Assembly (NCBI GenBank): GCA_963769665.1
Contig: CAVYMQ010000003.1
Span: 620,001 to 684,000, forward strand
Reading direction: 5' to 3'
DNA from: JACCTU01 sp963769665
GTDB lineage: Bacteria > Actinomycetota > Thermoleophilia > Gaiellales > Gaiellaceae
DNA length: 64,000 bases
A program made the position numbers and the translations under genes. Position 1 is the stretch's first letter. Every line of letters begins with the position of its first letter. The notes beneath the pieces are model-generated. The model did not search any database. It was not told where the DNA came from and worked only from the letters and a program-made list of their open reading frames with translations. Below, one piece after another: positions 32,950 to 39,977 of this stretch.

Positions 32950-33595
32950 GTGACTCCCTCAGCTCGCGAAGCCGCAGGTCGAGCCGCTTCCCGGCGAGCT
33001 CGTTGAGATACAGCGTTCCGGCGAGCAGCAGCGTCCCCGCGAGACAGACGCAGAACGTGAAGAACATGTCGCCGGACATCTGCGGGCCGTCGCGTGTGAA
33101 CACGACCGGGTGGATGAAGTTCTCCGCGAGCCGAATCGCGAGGAAGCTGATCGGGATCAGCACGACGCCGAAGAGTGCGTACACCGCGGAGATCCGCGCA
33201 CGCCCCGGTCCTTCGGGTAGCGAGAAGCGCAACATGAAGTACGCGGCGTAGAACAGGAAGAGGATGAGGAAGAGAACGAGCTGGCGCTCGCCCCAGCTCC
33301 ACCAGACCCCCCACGACGTCCGAGCCCAGAGCGAGCCGGTCACGAGCGTGAGCGTCCCGAAGATCGTGCCCATGTGCACGGCGGTGTAGCTCTCGAGGTC
33401 GTAGCGCTGCTCGCCGGTCCAGAGCAGCCGCAGCGCCTTCCAGGCGCCCCAGCCGAAGCACGCGTACGCGGTCAGCGCGATCGGGACGTGGAGGTAGAAG
33501 ATCCGCTGGCTCGGCCCCTGGTCCGCGTCTTCGGGCGCCCAGAGCAGGGCGAGCGCGACGCCCGCGACGAGCACGACCGCAGCCGCGATCGCCAC
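32936..33595 (-). CDS. ccmC: cytochrome c biogenesis protein CcmC (heme transporter subunit)
   Basis: 219 residues from GTG 33595, which has AGGTG about 6 bases upstream; a longer TTG start at 33643 would overlap ccmB by 38 bases. Six membrane helices. GPSQRIFYLHVPIALTAY has the first heme-axial His, SLWARTSWGVWWSWGERQLVLFLIL is the tryptophan-rich (WWD-like) heme-binding loop, and ENFIHPVVF holds the second His. Presents heme on the outer face of the cytoplasmic membrane for cytochrome c maturation (system I). Confidence 0.9.
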   Translation of the reverse strand: MAIAAAVVLVAGVALALLWAPEDADQGPSQRIFYLHVPIALTAYACFGWGAWKALRLLWTGEQRYDLESYTAVHMGTIFGTLTLVTGSLWARTSWGVWWSWGERQLVLFLILFLFYAAYFMLRFSLPEGPGRARISAVYALFGVVLIPISFLAIRLAENFIHPVVFTRDGPQMSGDMFFTFCVCLAGTLLLAGTLYLNELAGKRLDLRLRELRESLELG

Positions 33596-33605
33596 GGAGA
33601 CACCT

Positions 33606-34244
33606 CTATTCCGTGACCACGTACTCAAAGCTCGCCCACGCAAGTATCACGAAAACGGCGTCGTACAACGCCAGGAAGGCCAGGTAGCGAGCCGGGTCGT
33701 CCCCGACGGCGGCGCCGACACCGCCGACGAGGATCGGGATCGACAGGGGCAGGAAGAGCACCGGAAAGAGCAGCTCTCGTGCGCGGCCGGCCGCGGCCAT
33801 CGCGGCGAGAATCGCCCCCACAGCGCAGATCCCGACGTCGGCGAGGACAACGGCCGCGACGGTCGTCCAGCTGATGGAGTCGAAGAAGAGCGCGAAGGCC
33901 GGAAGCGCGACGAGCTCCGCCGCCCCGAGGAACGCCAGCGTCGCGACAACCTTCCCGAGCCAGATCGCGCTGCGGTCGACCGGCGAGAGGACGAGCCCGT
34001 CGAGCACGCGTTGCTCGCGCTCGGGGATGAACGCACGCGTGATCCCGAGCAGTGCCGTGAAGAGGATGGCCACCCACAGCAGGCCGATCGAGGCGCGCTC
34101 GGACGCGTCGGACGGGAGCGCGAACCGGAACGCCACGAGCGTCGCGAGGACGAACAGCAGCATCGCCGGCAAGGTCTCCCGCGCGCGCAGCTCGAGCAGC
34201 AGGTCCTTTCGTGCGAGCGCGGCCACGTCGCGTGCGTACATCAC
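33606..34244 (-). CDS. ccmB: heme exporter membrane protein CcmB
   Basis: 212 residues, six hydrophobic segments (AMLLFVLATLVAFRFAL, LLWVAILFTALLGITRAF, LGKVVATLAFLGAAELVALPAFALFF, VAAVVLADVGICAVGAILAAMAAA, LLFPVLFLPLSIPILVGGVGAAV, YLAFLALYDAVFVILAWASFEYVV). PEREQRVLDGLVLSPVDRSAIWLGK is the conserved cytoplasmic loop that meets the ATPase. Membrane partner of CcmA; ATGA overlap with ccmA. Confidence 0.92.
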   Translation of the reverse strand: MMYARDVAALARKDLLLELRARETLPAMLLFVLATLVAFRFALPSDASERASIGLLWVAILFTALLGITRAFIPEREQRVLDGLVLSPVDRSAIWLGKVVATLAFLGAAELVALPAFALFFDSISWTTVAAVVLADVGICAVGAILAAMAAAGRARELLFPVLFLPLSIPILVGGVGAAVGDDPARYLAFLALYDAVFVILAWASFEYVVTE

Positions 34245-34843
34245 AGCGCGAGCGCTCCCGACGCGAGCGGTGCGAGCCGGTCCGGATCGTGCGTCGCGAC
34301 GAGGAACGTCGCCGCCCCGCGACGCTCGGCGAGCTCGCGGTCGAGCAGCTCCACTCCTTCCGCGTCGAGCCCGGAGTACGGCTCGTCGAGCAGCAGGAGC
34401 TCGGGCTCGTGCAGCAGAGCGCGGCAGAGCGCGAGTCGCTGAAGCATCCCCCGCGAGTACGAGCCGGCTCGCTGGTTGCGTGCGTCCCAGAGCGCGAAAC
34501 GCTCGAGCAGCATCCCGATCCGCTCGCGCGGCTCGGGCACGCGGTACAGGCGCGCATAGAGGCGGAGGTTCTCGATCGCCGTGAGCTCGCGGTACACGAG
34601 CGGCTCGTGACCGAGGAAGCCCAGCTGCCCGCGCTCGACATCCACCCGAAGCTCGCCTCCCGTCGGCGCGGCAAGCCCCGCGACGAGACGCAGAAGGGTG
34701 GTCTTGCCGGAGCCGTTTCGGCCGGTGACGAGCGTGAACCCGCCTCGCTCGACCTCGAAGTCGATGCCGCGCAGAACGCGCTTCGCGCCGTAGCGGCGCT
34801 CCAGCCCGCGCGCGTGGATCACGGGGCGGCCAGCTCGTGCCAC
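34241..34843 (-). CDS. ccmA: heme exporter ATP-binding protein CcmA (ABC transporter)
   Basis: 200 residues. Walker A GRNGSGKTTLL, Q-loop region LGFLGHEPLVY, signature YSRGMLQRLALCRALL, Walker B LLLLDEPYSGLD, and H-loop VATHDPDRL. Powers release of holo-CcmE heme together with CcmB, CcmC and CcmD. First of the four ccm genes; its start overlaps the upstream methyltransferase by 25 bases. Confidence 0.93.
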   Translation of the reverse strand: MARAGRPVIHARGLERRYGAKRVLRGIDFEVERGGFTLVTGRNGSGKTTLLRLVAGLAAPTGGELRVDVERGQLGFLGHEPLVYRELTAIENLRLYARLYRVPEPRERIGMLLERFALWDARNQRAGSYSRGMLQRLALCRALLHEPELLLLDEPYSGLDAEGVELLDRELAERRGAATFLVATHDPDRLAPLASGALAL

Positions 34844-35571
34844 ATCAGGCCACCGCCGTGCTCAAGCTCGACCTCGGGGCGACCGCGGTCTCCACCGTCG
34901 TAGGCGGCGAGCTGGGTGAGGGGTGACGCCGCGATCGCCGCTCGCCAGGCGGACGAGGTCCACGCAGTCATCTCGTGCACTTCTTCGACGACCTCACCCT
35001 CACGCGGGCCGGCGAGCACCTCGATGCGCGAGCGATGCCGTTCGCGTCGTGCGTCGAGGTCCCGGTCGAGAAGCGACCATTCGATCCGAAGCGCCGTTCC
35101 GTCGCGCTCCGCCTCCCACTCGTTCGGCGGCGGCAGCCGGTCGTCGTCGAACACACCCACCTGCACGAGATAGCGAGCCCCCGGTTCGACGTGGGCCGCG
35201 ACCCGCGCGAGGTGCGACGCGAGCTCTTCCTCCGTGAGATGCGCGAGCGTGTTGATCGGGCAGACCGCGGCGTCGAAGCGCGCGTCGAGCTCGAAGTTCG
35301 TCAGCTCGGCGAGCATCACGCCCGCATGCACGCCGGCGTCGGAGAGGCGCGCACGGGAGAACGCCACCATCGCGGGCGAGGAGTCGATCCCGCATGGCGC
35401 GAGCCCGCGCAGCGCGAGCGCTTCCAGCATGCGTCCCGTTCCGCTGCCGGGCTCGAGCACCGTCAGGCACGAGGGCCCGAACCTGTCGATCAGCCACGAA
35501 ACCTCGTCCTCCAGGTCCCACGTGAACGCGATGTCGTAGAGCTCAACCTCGTCGGTGTAGAGGCGCGTCAC
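34819..35571 (-). CDS. class I SAM-dependent methyltransferase
   Basis: 250 residues. Motif I VLEPGSGTGRMLEALALRG, acidic PCGIDSSPAMV, AAVCPINTLAHLTEEELASHLARV. The extended C-terminal half (RLPPPNEWEAERDG, EVVEEVHEMTAWTS) is typical of small unassigned methyltransferases. GTG start overlaps the moaB stop (GTGA). It bridges the molybdopterin and ccm parts of the run; substrate unknown. Confidence 0.8.
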   Translation of the reverse strand: MTRLYTDEVELYDIAFTWDLEDEVSWLIDRFGPSCLTVLEPGSGTGRMLEALALRGLAPCGIDSSPAMVAFSRARLSDAGVHAGVMLAELTNFELDARFDAAVCPINTLAHLTEEELASHLARVAAHVEPGARYLVQVGVFDDDRLPPPNEWEAERDGTALRIEWSLLDRDLDARRERHRSRIEVLAGPREGEVVEEVHEMTAWTSSAWRAAIAASPLTQLAAYDGGDRGRPEVELEHGGGLMWHELAAP

Positions 35572-36047
35572 GTCTGCACGTGTTCTGTCGCCTCATCGGA
35601 CAACAGCCGTAACGCGTGATCGAGCGCAGGGCGCAGCACCGCGTACCCGTCACGGCAGCCACCGGTCGAGCCCGGGAGGTTCACGACGAGCGTGTTTCCG
35701 CGCACGCCGGCGACTCCGCGCGAGAGCAGGCCGTGCGGCGTCTTCGCGATCGCGTCCGCGCGGATCGCCTCGGCGATGCCCGGCGCCACGCGCTCGAGGA
35801 CCGACGCAGTCGCCTCGGGCGTCACGTCTCGCGGGGCGACACCGGTGCCGCCGGTCGTCAGCACGAGCGCTACGTCCGACGTCAGCACAGTCAGCGCGTG
35901 CGCGATCTCGTCGACGTCGTCGGCGACGACCCGGCGCTCGACTTCGTACCCGTCGACGGCGAGCAGTGCCGCAAGCAGATCGCCGCTCTCGTCCTCGCGT
36001 ATGCCCGCGGCAGCGCCGTCGGAGATCGTCAGCACAGCGGCCTTCAC
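35568..36047 (-). CDS. moaB: molybdenum cofactor protein MoaB/MogA
   Basis: 159 residues from GTG 36047 (GTGA overlap with moaC). The MoCF-binding fold is clear: AAVLTISDGAAAG, LVLTTGGTGVAPRDVTPEA (the TTGGTG motif with the Asp for Mg/molybdopterin), RGVAGVRGNTLVVNLPGSTGGC. It adenylylates molybdopterin before metal insertion by MoeA, whose gene lies 10 kb away (45882-47057). MogA and MoaB cannot be told apart from sequence alone. Confidence 0.88.
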   Translation of the reverse strand: MKAAVLTISDGAAAGIREDESGDLLAALLAVDGYEVERRVVADDVDEIAHALTVLTSDVALVLTTGGTGVAPRDVTPEATASVLERVAPGIAEAIRADAIAKTPHGLLSRGVAGVRGNTLVVNLPGSTGGCRDGYAVLRPALDHALRLLSDEATEHVQT

Positions 36048-36484
36048 TGCTTCGTCTTCTCCACGAGCCTCACCTCGGCGATCACCATCGACTTGTCGAT
36101 CGCCTTCGCCATGTCGTAGACCGTGAGCGCTGCGACCGTCGCGGCCGTCAGCGCCTCCATCTCGACTCCCGTCTGCGCGGTGGTCTCGGCGACGGCGCTG
36201 ATCCGGACGGCTGATTCCTCCACCGCGAGCGAGACCTCGATGTTCGTCAAGGAAAGCGGATGGCACAGCGGGATCAGCTCTGAGGTCCGCTTCGCCGCCA
36301 TGATCCCCGCCAGCTGCGCAGTCGTCAGCGCGTCGCCTTTCGGAAGCTCGCGGAGCTGCCGCGCCGTCTCGGGAGCCATCCGGACCTCGGCGACTGCCAC
36401 CGCACGCCGCCGCGAAGCCGGCTTGTCGCCGACGTCCACCATGCGGACTGCACCCGACGGGTCGACGTGCGAGAGACCGCTCAT
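36044..36484 (-). CDS. moaC: cyclic pyranopterin monophosphate synthase accessory protein MoaC
   Basis: 146 residues from ATG 36484. SHVDPSGAVRMVDVGDKPASRRRAVA, MAAKRTSELIPLCHPLSLTN (with the conserved ELIPLCHPL), TGVEMEALTAATVAALTVYDMAKA and SMVIAEVRLVEKTKQ follow the family from end to end. With MoaA it converts GTP to cyclic pyranopterin monophosphate. First gene of the 13-gene minus-strand run; 10 bases separate it from the otsA stop. Confidence 0.95.
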   Translation of the reverse strand: MSGLSHVDPSGAVRMVDVGDKPASRRRAVAVAEVRMAPETARQLRELPKGDALTTAQLAGIMAAKRTSELIPLCHPLSLTNIEVSLAVEESAVRISAVAETTAQTGVEMEALTAATVAALTVYDMAKAIDKSMVIAEVRLVEKTKQ

Positions 36485-36494
36485 GCTCTGGACC

Positions 36495-37967
36495 TTAGCT
36501 CCGCAGCGAAGCCGCGCCCTCGAGCGCGCGAAGCTCCCGCTCGAGCCACGCCGACAGGTCGTGCTCGCGGACACGCGCACGGATCCCCTCGATCCGGCGC
36601 CGCCGCTCCTCGACGCCCAGCTCGAGCGCGAGGTGGATCGCGCGGGCCTGCCCCACGACGTCGAACGGGTTGATGCTGATCGCGAACTCGCCGAGCTCGT
36701 CGTGCGCGCCGGTGTTCTCCGAGAGCACGAGCACGCCGTCGCGCGTGTTGACGAGCGGCGCCTCCTTCGCGACGAGGTTGAGCCCGTCGAAGACGGCGTT
36801 CACGAGGAGCACGTCGTACTGCTTGTAAGCGGCCACGGACGCGGCGAAGTCGTCCTCGATGCGCAGGTCGATCGGCATCCAGCCGGTGCGCGCATACCGG
36901 TCGTTCACGCGACGCGCCTCGCGCTGGATCGCGCCCAGGTACTCGGAGTACTCCGGGATGTCCTGGCGCGAAGGATCGAGCAACGCGAGCATGCCGACCC
37001 GTTCACGCATCTCAGGATGCTCGTCGAGGTAGAGCTCGAACGCGCGGAACCCGCGTACGACGTTCTTCGACGGATCCGTGCGGTCGACACGGAGGATCAG
37101 CTTCTCGGGCCGGTTCGCCGCGAGCACCCGCTCCGCCGCAACGACGGCCCTGCTCTCGGCGAGCGCGTCGAACTCGCGGACGTCGACGGAAATGGGGTTC
37201 GCGGTCACGCGAACCTGGCGAGCTCCGTGCTCGACCGTGCTGCCCACGTCGTCGCACGTCGCGCCGACGAAGTCCTCGCAGCAACGCAGGAAGCTGCGGC
37301 TCCACCGCTGCGTGTGGAAGCCGACGACGTCGTTCGCGAGGATGCCCTCGTGGATCTGCTGGCGGATCTCGAGCGGCAGCACGTGCCAGTAGTCAGCCTG
37401 CGCCCACGGGATGTGCACGAAGTGCTGCAGCGTCGCGTCGGGCTTCGCTTCGCGGACATACCGCGGCGCGAGATACAGGTGGTAGTCGTGGAAGAACACC
37501 GTGGCGCCGGGCTCACGTTCGAGCTCGTCGAGGACTGCGGCGGCGAAGTTTCGGTTCACGACCTCGTACCCCTCCGTCCACGCACGGTGCAGTCCGTCGT
37601 CGAGGCTCGGCTCCTCCTTCAGGTCCCAGAGGTAGTGCTGGATGAACCAGAGCGTCGGGTTCGAGACGACGTTGTAGAACCAGTCGTAGGCGCGCGGGTC
37701 GTGCGCGACCAGCCGAAGCCTGAACGGAGAGCCCTCACGCGAGGTCTCGTCGAAAGCCGCTCCCTTGTTGTCTGACGCGACAACACGGTCCTCCGCGCTC
37801 ATCGCGCTGGCGATCCACGTCACGTCGTGGTGGTCGAGGAAACCGCGAAGCGCCGTGACGAGGCCGCCGCCACCGCGCCGCGCGACGCGCGTCCCTTCCG
37901 CAGCGCGCACGTACGTCGCGGGCCCGCGGTTCGCGACGACGATCAGCTTGCGGCGCGCGGCCGCCAT
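36495..37967 (-). CDS. otsA: trehalose-6-phosphate synthase (GT20)
   Basis: 490 residues from ATG 37967. GT-B fold: LIVVANRGPATY and GGGGLVTALRGF at the N-terminus, FFHDYHLYLAP, FVHIPWAQADYWHVLP, NDVVGFHTQRWSR, then VDRTDPSKNVVRGFRAFE and the donor-site VLVLSENTGAHDELGEFAISINPFDVVGQ. Transfers glucose from UDP-glucose to glucose-6-phosphate; related enzymes make glucosylglycerol phosphate, so the acceptor is not certain. Downstream of a treT-like gene and a long structured intercistronic element that buries an AGAGG in front of this start. Confidence 0.85.
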   Translation of the reverse strand: MAAARRKLIVVANRGPATYVRAAEGTRVARRGGGGLVTALRGFLDHHDVTWIASAMSAEDRVVASDNKGAAFDETSREGSPFRLRLVAHDPRAYDWFYNVVSNPTLWFIQHYLWDLKEEPSLDDGLHRAWTEGYEVVNRNFAAAVLDELEREPGATVFFHDYHLYLAPRYVREAKPDATLQHFVHIPWAQADYWHVLPLEIRQQIHEGILANDVVGFHTQRWSRSFLRCCEDFVGATCDDVGSTVEHGARQVRVTANPISVDVREFDALAESRAVVAAERVLAANRPEKLILRVDRTDPSKNVVRGFRAFELYLDEHPEMRERVGMLALLDPSRQDIPEYSEYLGAIQREARRVNDRYARTGWMPIDLRIEDDFAASVAAYKQYDVLLVNAVFDGLNLVAKEAPLVNTRDGVLVLSENTGAHDELGEFAISINPFDVVGQARAIHLALELGVEERRRRIEGIRARVREHDLSAWLERELRALEGAASLRS

Positions 37968-37974
37968 TGCGCCT

Positions 37975-38138
37975 AGTGCCTCTTCGGGTAACGCTGCCCA
38001 GCTTCTGGGTCGCGAGCACCAAGCCAGAGGCCGCACTCGCATGCAGCCAAGGCTGGTTGCCTTGGCAAGGGCGAGGGTGGACTCTGGCGCCGCGTGATCG
38101 CGGGCCAGAAGCAGGCGTGTATTGCCCGGAGAGGCACT
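37975..38138. ncRNA. rod-like inverted-repeat element (structured RNA candidate) between treT-like and otsA
   Basis: Nearly the whole gap folds into one long hairpin. Pairing: 37975-37991 with 38122-38138 (17 pairs, two of them G-U on the plus strand); 38001-38008 with 38105-38112 (8); 38011-38015 with 38098-38102 (5); 38017-38019 with 38094-38096; 38023-38029 with 38082-38088 (7); 38034-38040 with 38071-38079 (7 with bulge); 38046-38052 with 38060-38066 (7, apical loop CTGGTTG). There is a 9 x 9 internal loop after the basal stem. The element starts at the treT stop codon and ends 7 bases before the otsA ATG. Either an independent plus-strand small RNA of 6S-like shape or a minus-strand intercistronic structure. 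Confidence 0.6.
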
Positions 38139-39412
38139 TAGCTCGCCGACGCCGTCGCGAGCTCGACGCCTTCGGTCTCGAGACCGAGCAGGAGATTGAA
38201 GAGCGCCAGCCAGTCGCGCAGGAGCCGCGGCGTGAGAAAGTGCCGGCGAACGTGCTCTTTGCCGGCGAGGGCAAGGCGACGCGCATGCTCCGGGTCCGCG
38301 AGCGCGACCATGCAGGCCTCGGCGCACTCGCTCGAGGACGAGACGAGCCAGCCCGTCTCGCCGTGGACGATCTGGTCGACGATCCCGCCCGCCTTGCCGC
38401 CGACGGTCGGGCGTCCTTTCCAGAGCGCCTCGCTCACCGTGAGCCCGAAGCCTTCCCGGATCGACTTCTGGATCACCGCGGCGGAGTGCACCTGGAACGC
38501 GTTCACCTCGACGGAGCCGACGTTGTTCAGGTTCGAGAGGATGTAGATGTCCGGGTCGCCCGCGGCGTAGGCGACGGTCTGGTTGTAGAAGTCCCAACCC
38601 TCCGGATCGTCGTGCGCCATCGAGCCGACGAGCGCGAGCTGGACGTCCGGGTGCTCCTCCTTCACGAGCCGGTACGCGTCGATCACGCCGAGCGGGTCCT
38701 TCCACGGGTCGAACCGCGAGACCTGCGTGAGCAGCGGCCGCGTGACGTCGATCCCGAACTGGTCGACGATGTACGCAGCGTCCTCGGGCGACAACGCCAT
38801 GTTCTTCGGCGCGAGCGGGTCGATCGCAGGCGGCCAGATGAACGCGCGCTCGGTCAACTCGGGCGGCACGTAGTCGCGCCGATGGAAGATCGTTGCCGCG
38901 TACCGCCTGATCGACGGGAGCAGGAACTCGAGCACCTGACGGTTCGGTGTCGAGAGGTCGATGTGGCAACGCCAGATCCAGCGGGCGCGCGAGGACGGGA
39001 ACCAGTCGATCATCGCGCCGGGTTGCGCGTCGTGGATGATCACGAAGTCGTAGTCGTCGAGGAACTCCTTGGCGTTCAGCTCGTTGTAACGCCGGTAGAT
39101 CGCCTGCGCCTCGTCGTCCAGACCTTGCGGGTTGCCCTGGAGCGCGTTGTGGATCGTCTTTGTGACGTTGAAGAACTCGTCCGCGCCGCGGATGATCAGC
39201 CAGTCCGCCTCGAGCCCCGCGCTTTGCATCAGCGGCACGAGCGTGTAGTTGATCTCCGCGACGCCGCCGCCGAAGGCGGTCGCCGAAACGTGCGCGACCC
39301 GCTTGCCGGCCAACGGCTCGGCGAGCCGCCGGATCTCGTCCATCAGCCCGCGCGTCGCGATGGTCGCGTAGTCCGCGAGCGACTTGTGTCCGACGTTGAC
39401 CGCTTGAAGCAC
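38138..39412 (-). CDS. treT: trehalose synthase-type glycosyltransferase (GT4, TreT-like)
   Basis: 424 residues, GT-B fold. RVAHVSATAFGGGVAEINYTLVPLM is the acceptor-side loop of TreT; then DFVIIHDAQPGAMIDW, RWIWRCHIDLSTPN, LLTQVSRFDPWKDPLGVIDAY, and the donor-site IQKSIREGFGLTVSEALWKGRPTVGGKAGGIVDQI with the EGFGL and E(x)7E features. Characterised members make trehalose reversibly from ADP- or UDP-glucose plus glucose. Located upstream of otsA on the same strand, with the structured element between; 27 bases separate it from the anti-sigma-type kinase gene. Confidence 0.85.
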   Translation of the reverse strand: MLQAVNVGHKSLADYATIATRGLMDEIRRLAEPLAGKRVAHVSATAFGGGVAEINYTLVPLMQSAGLEADWLIIRGADEFFNVTKTIHNALQGNPQGLDDEAQAIYRRYNELNAKEFLDDYDFVIIHDAQPGAMIDWFPSSRARWIWRCHIDLSTPNRQVLEFLLPSIRRYAATIFHRRDYVPPELTERAFIWPPAIDPLAPKNMALSPEDAAYIVDQFGIDVTRPLLTQVSRFDPWKDPLGVIDAYRLVKEEHPDVQLALVGSMAHDDPEGWDFYNQTVAYAAGDPDIYILSNLNNVGSVEVNAFQVHSAAVIQKSIREGFGLTVSEALWKGRPTVGGKAGGIVDQIVHGETGWLVSSSSECAEACMVALADPEHARRLALAGKEHVRRHFLTPRLLRDWLALFNLLLGLETEGVELATASAS

Positions 39413-39439
39413 GGCGGTGAGACTAGTCGCGGCGCCGGA

Positions 39440-39871
39440 TCAACCGTCGAGCACCTTGACGAAGCGCAGCCGCGAACCGCGGCCACCCTCGCCCACACCG
39501 ATCTCGACGTCGTCCGCGATCGAGCGGATGATCGCGATCCCGAGACCGCCCTCGACGAGCTCGTCGCCCGGGTCGTCGGCGACCGCTGCGGCCGGGTCGA
39601 AGCCGGCGCCGTCGTCCGCGACCTCGATCACGAGGCGATCGTGGTGCAGCTCGTAGCGGATGTCGACCGAGCCGTCGCCGCTGCCGTAGGCGTGACGGAC
39701 GGAGTTCGAGCAGGCCTCCGTCAACGCAAGCTTGAGGTCGGCCAGCGTCTCCTCGCCCAGCGGGCGAAGCCGGGAGATCCCGGTCAGGGCGAGCCGGCAG
39801 AGGGTGATGTACTCCGGCTTGGCAGGGATCCTCAGTCGGACCTCGCGAATGGCCGCGGCAGCGTCGTTCAT
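39440..39871 (-). CDS. anti-sigma regulatory factor-type ATP-binding protein (RsbW/SpoIIAB-like)
   Basis: 143 residues from ATG 39871. GHKL ATPase fold: N-box LKLALTEACSNSVRHAYG, G1-box VEVADDGAGFDP region (DDGAGFD), G2-box LVEGGLGIAIIRSIADDVE. This is the minimal serine-kinase module of RsbW/SpoIIAB anti-sigma factors or their HATPase_c_2 relatives. No anti-anti-sigma gene is adjacent. A GTTT-N16-GGGAAA sequence upstream resembles an alternative-sigma promoter. Downstream lie the trehalose genes, so osmotic or general stress control of these is plausible (inference). Confidence 0.82.
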   Translation of the reverse strand: MNDAAAAIREVRLRIPAKPEYITLCRLALTGISRLRPLGEETLADLKLALTEACSNSVRHAYGSGDGSVDIRYELHHDRLVIEVADDGAGFDPAAAVADDPGDELVEGGLGIAIIRSIADDVEIGVGEGGRGSRLRFVKVLDG

Positions 39872-39880
39872 CGCTCTTGG

Positions 39881-39907
39881 ATTTCCCAAGGAAGGCTCAC
39901 TTTAAAC
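39881..39907 (-). promoter_or_regulatory. possible alternative-sigma promoter for the anti-sigma-type gene
   Basis: On the minus strand GTTT (complement of 39904-39907) is followed after 16 bases by GGGAAAT (complement of 39881-39887), close to the GTTT-N14/16-GGGTA pattern of SigB-like general-stress promoters. The start ATG lies 9 bases further on. Weak evidence: the -10 part deviates at one base. Confidence 0.3.
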
Positions 39908-39940
39908 TGCCGGATCCTGTCTTTTTCGAACGCCAAGGCC

Positions 39941-39970
39941 CGCTTCGATAGAGGGTTCTACCCAGAAGCG
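39941..39970 (-). terminator. hairpin after the HtrA gene
   Basis: CGCTTC (39941-39946) pairs with GAAGCG (39965-39970), and inside it GGGT (39953-39956) pairs with ACCC (39960-39963). It lies 7 bases beyond the HtrA stop. On the minus strand it is followed, some 20 bases later, by a short A-rich rather than T-rich stretch, so it is not a classical rho-independent terminator; an mRNA 3'-end hairpin is as likely. Confidence 0.35.
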
Positions 39971-39977
39971 AGGCGCC

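Noticed and set aside
37975..38138. SRP (4.5S) RNA
   Set aside because: Length and GCAGCCAAGG were suggestive, but the conserved apical GGAA-type tetraloop and asymmetric loop sequence are absent; the apex is a 7-base CTGGTTG loop.
38138..38140. MITE-like transposon ending at TA dinucleotides
   Set aside because: Ends of the inverted repeat are bordered by TA-like bases, but the repeat is paired throughout, abuts a stop codon exactly, and no second copy is present in this window; kept as an alternative, not a call.
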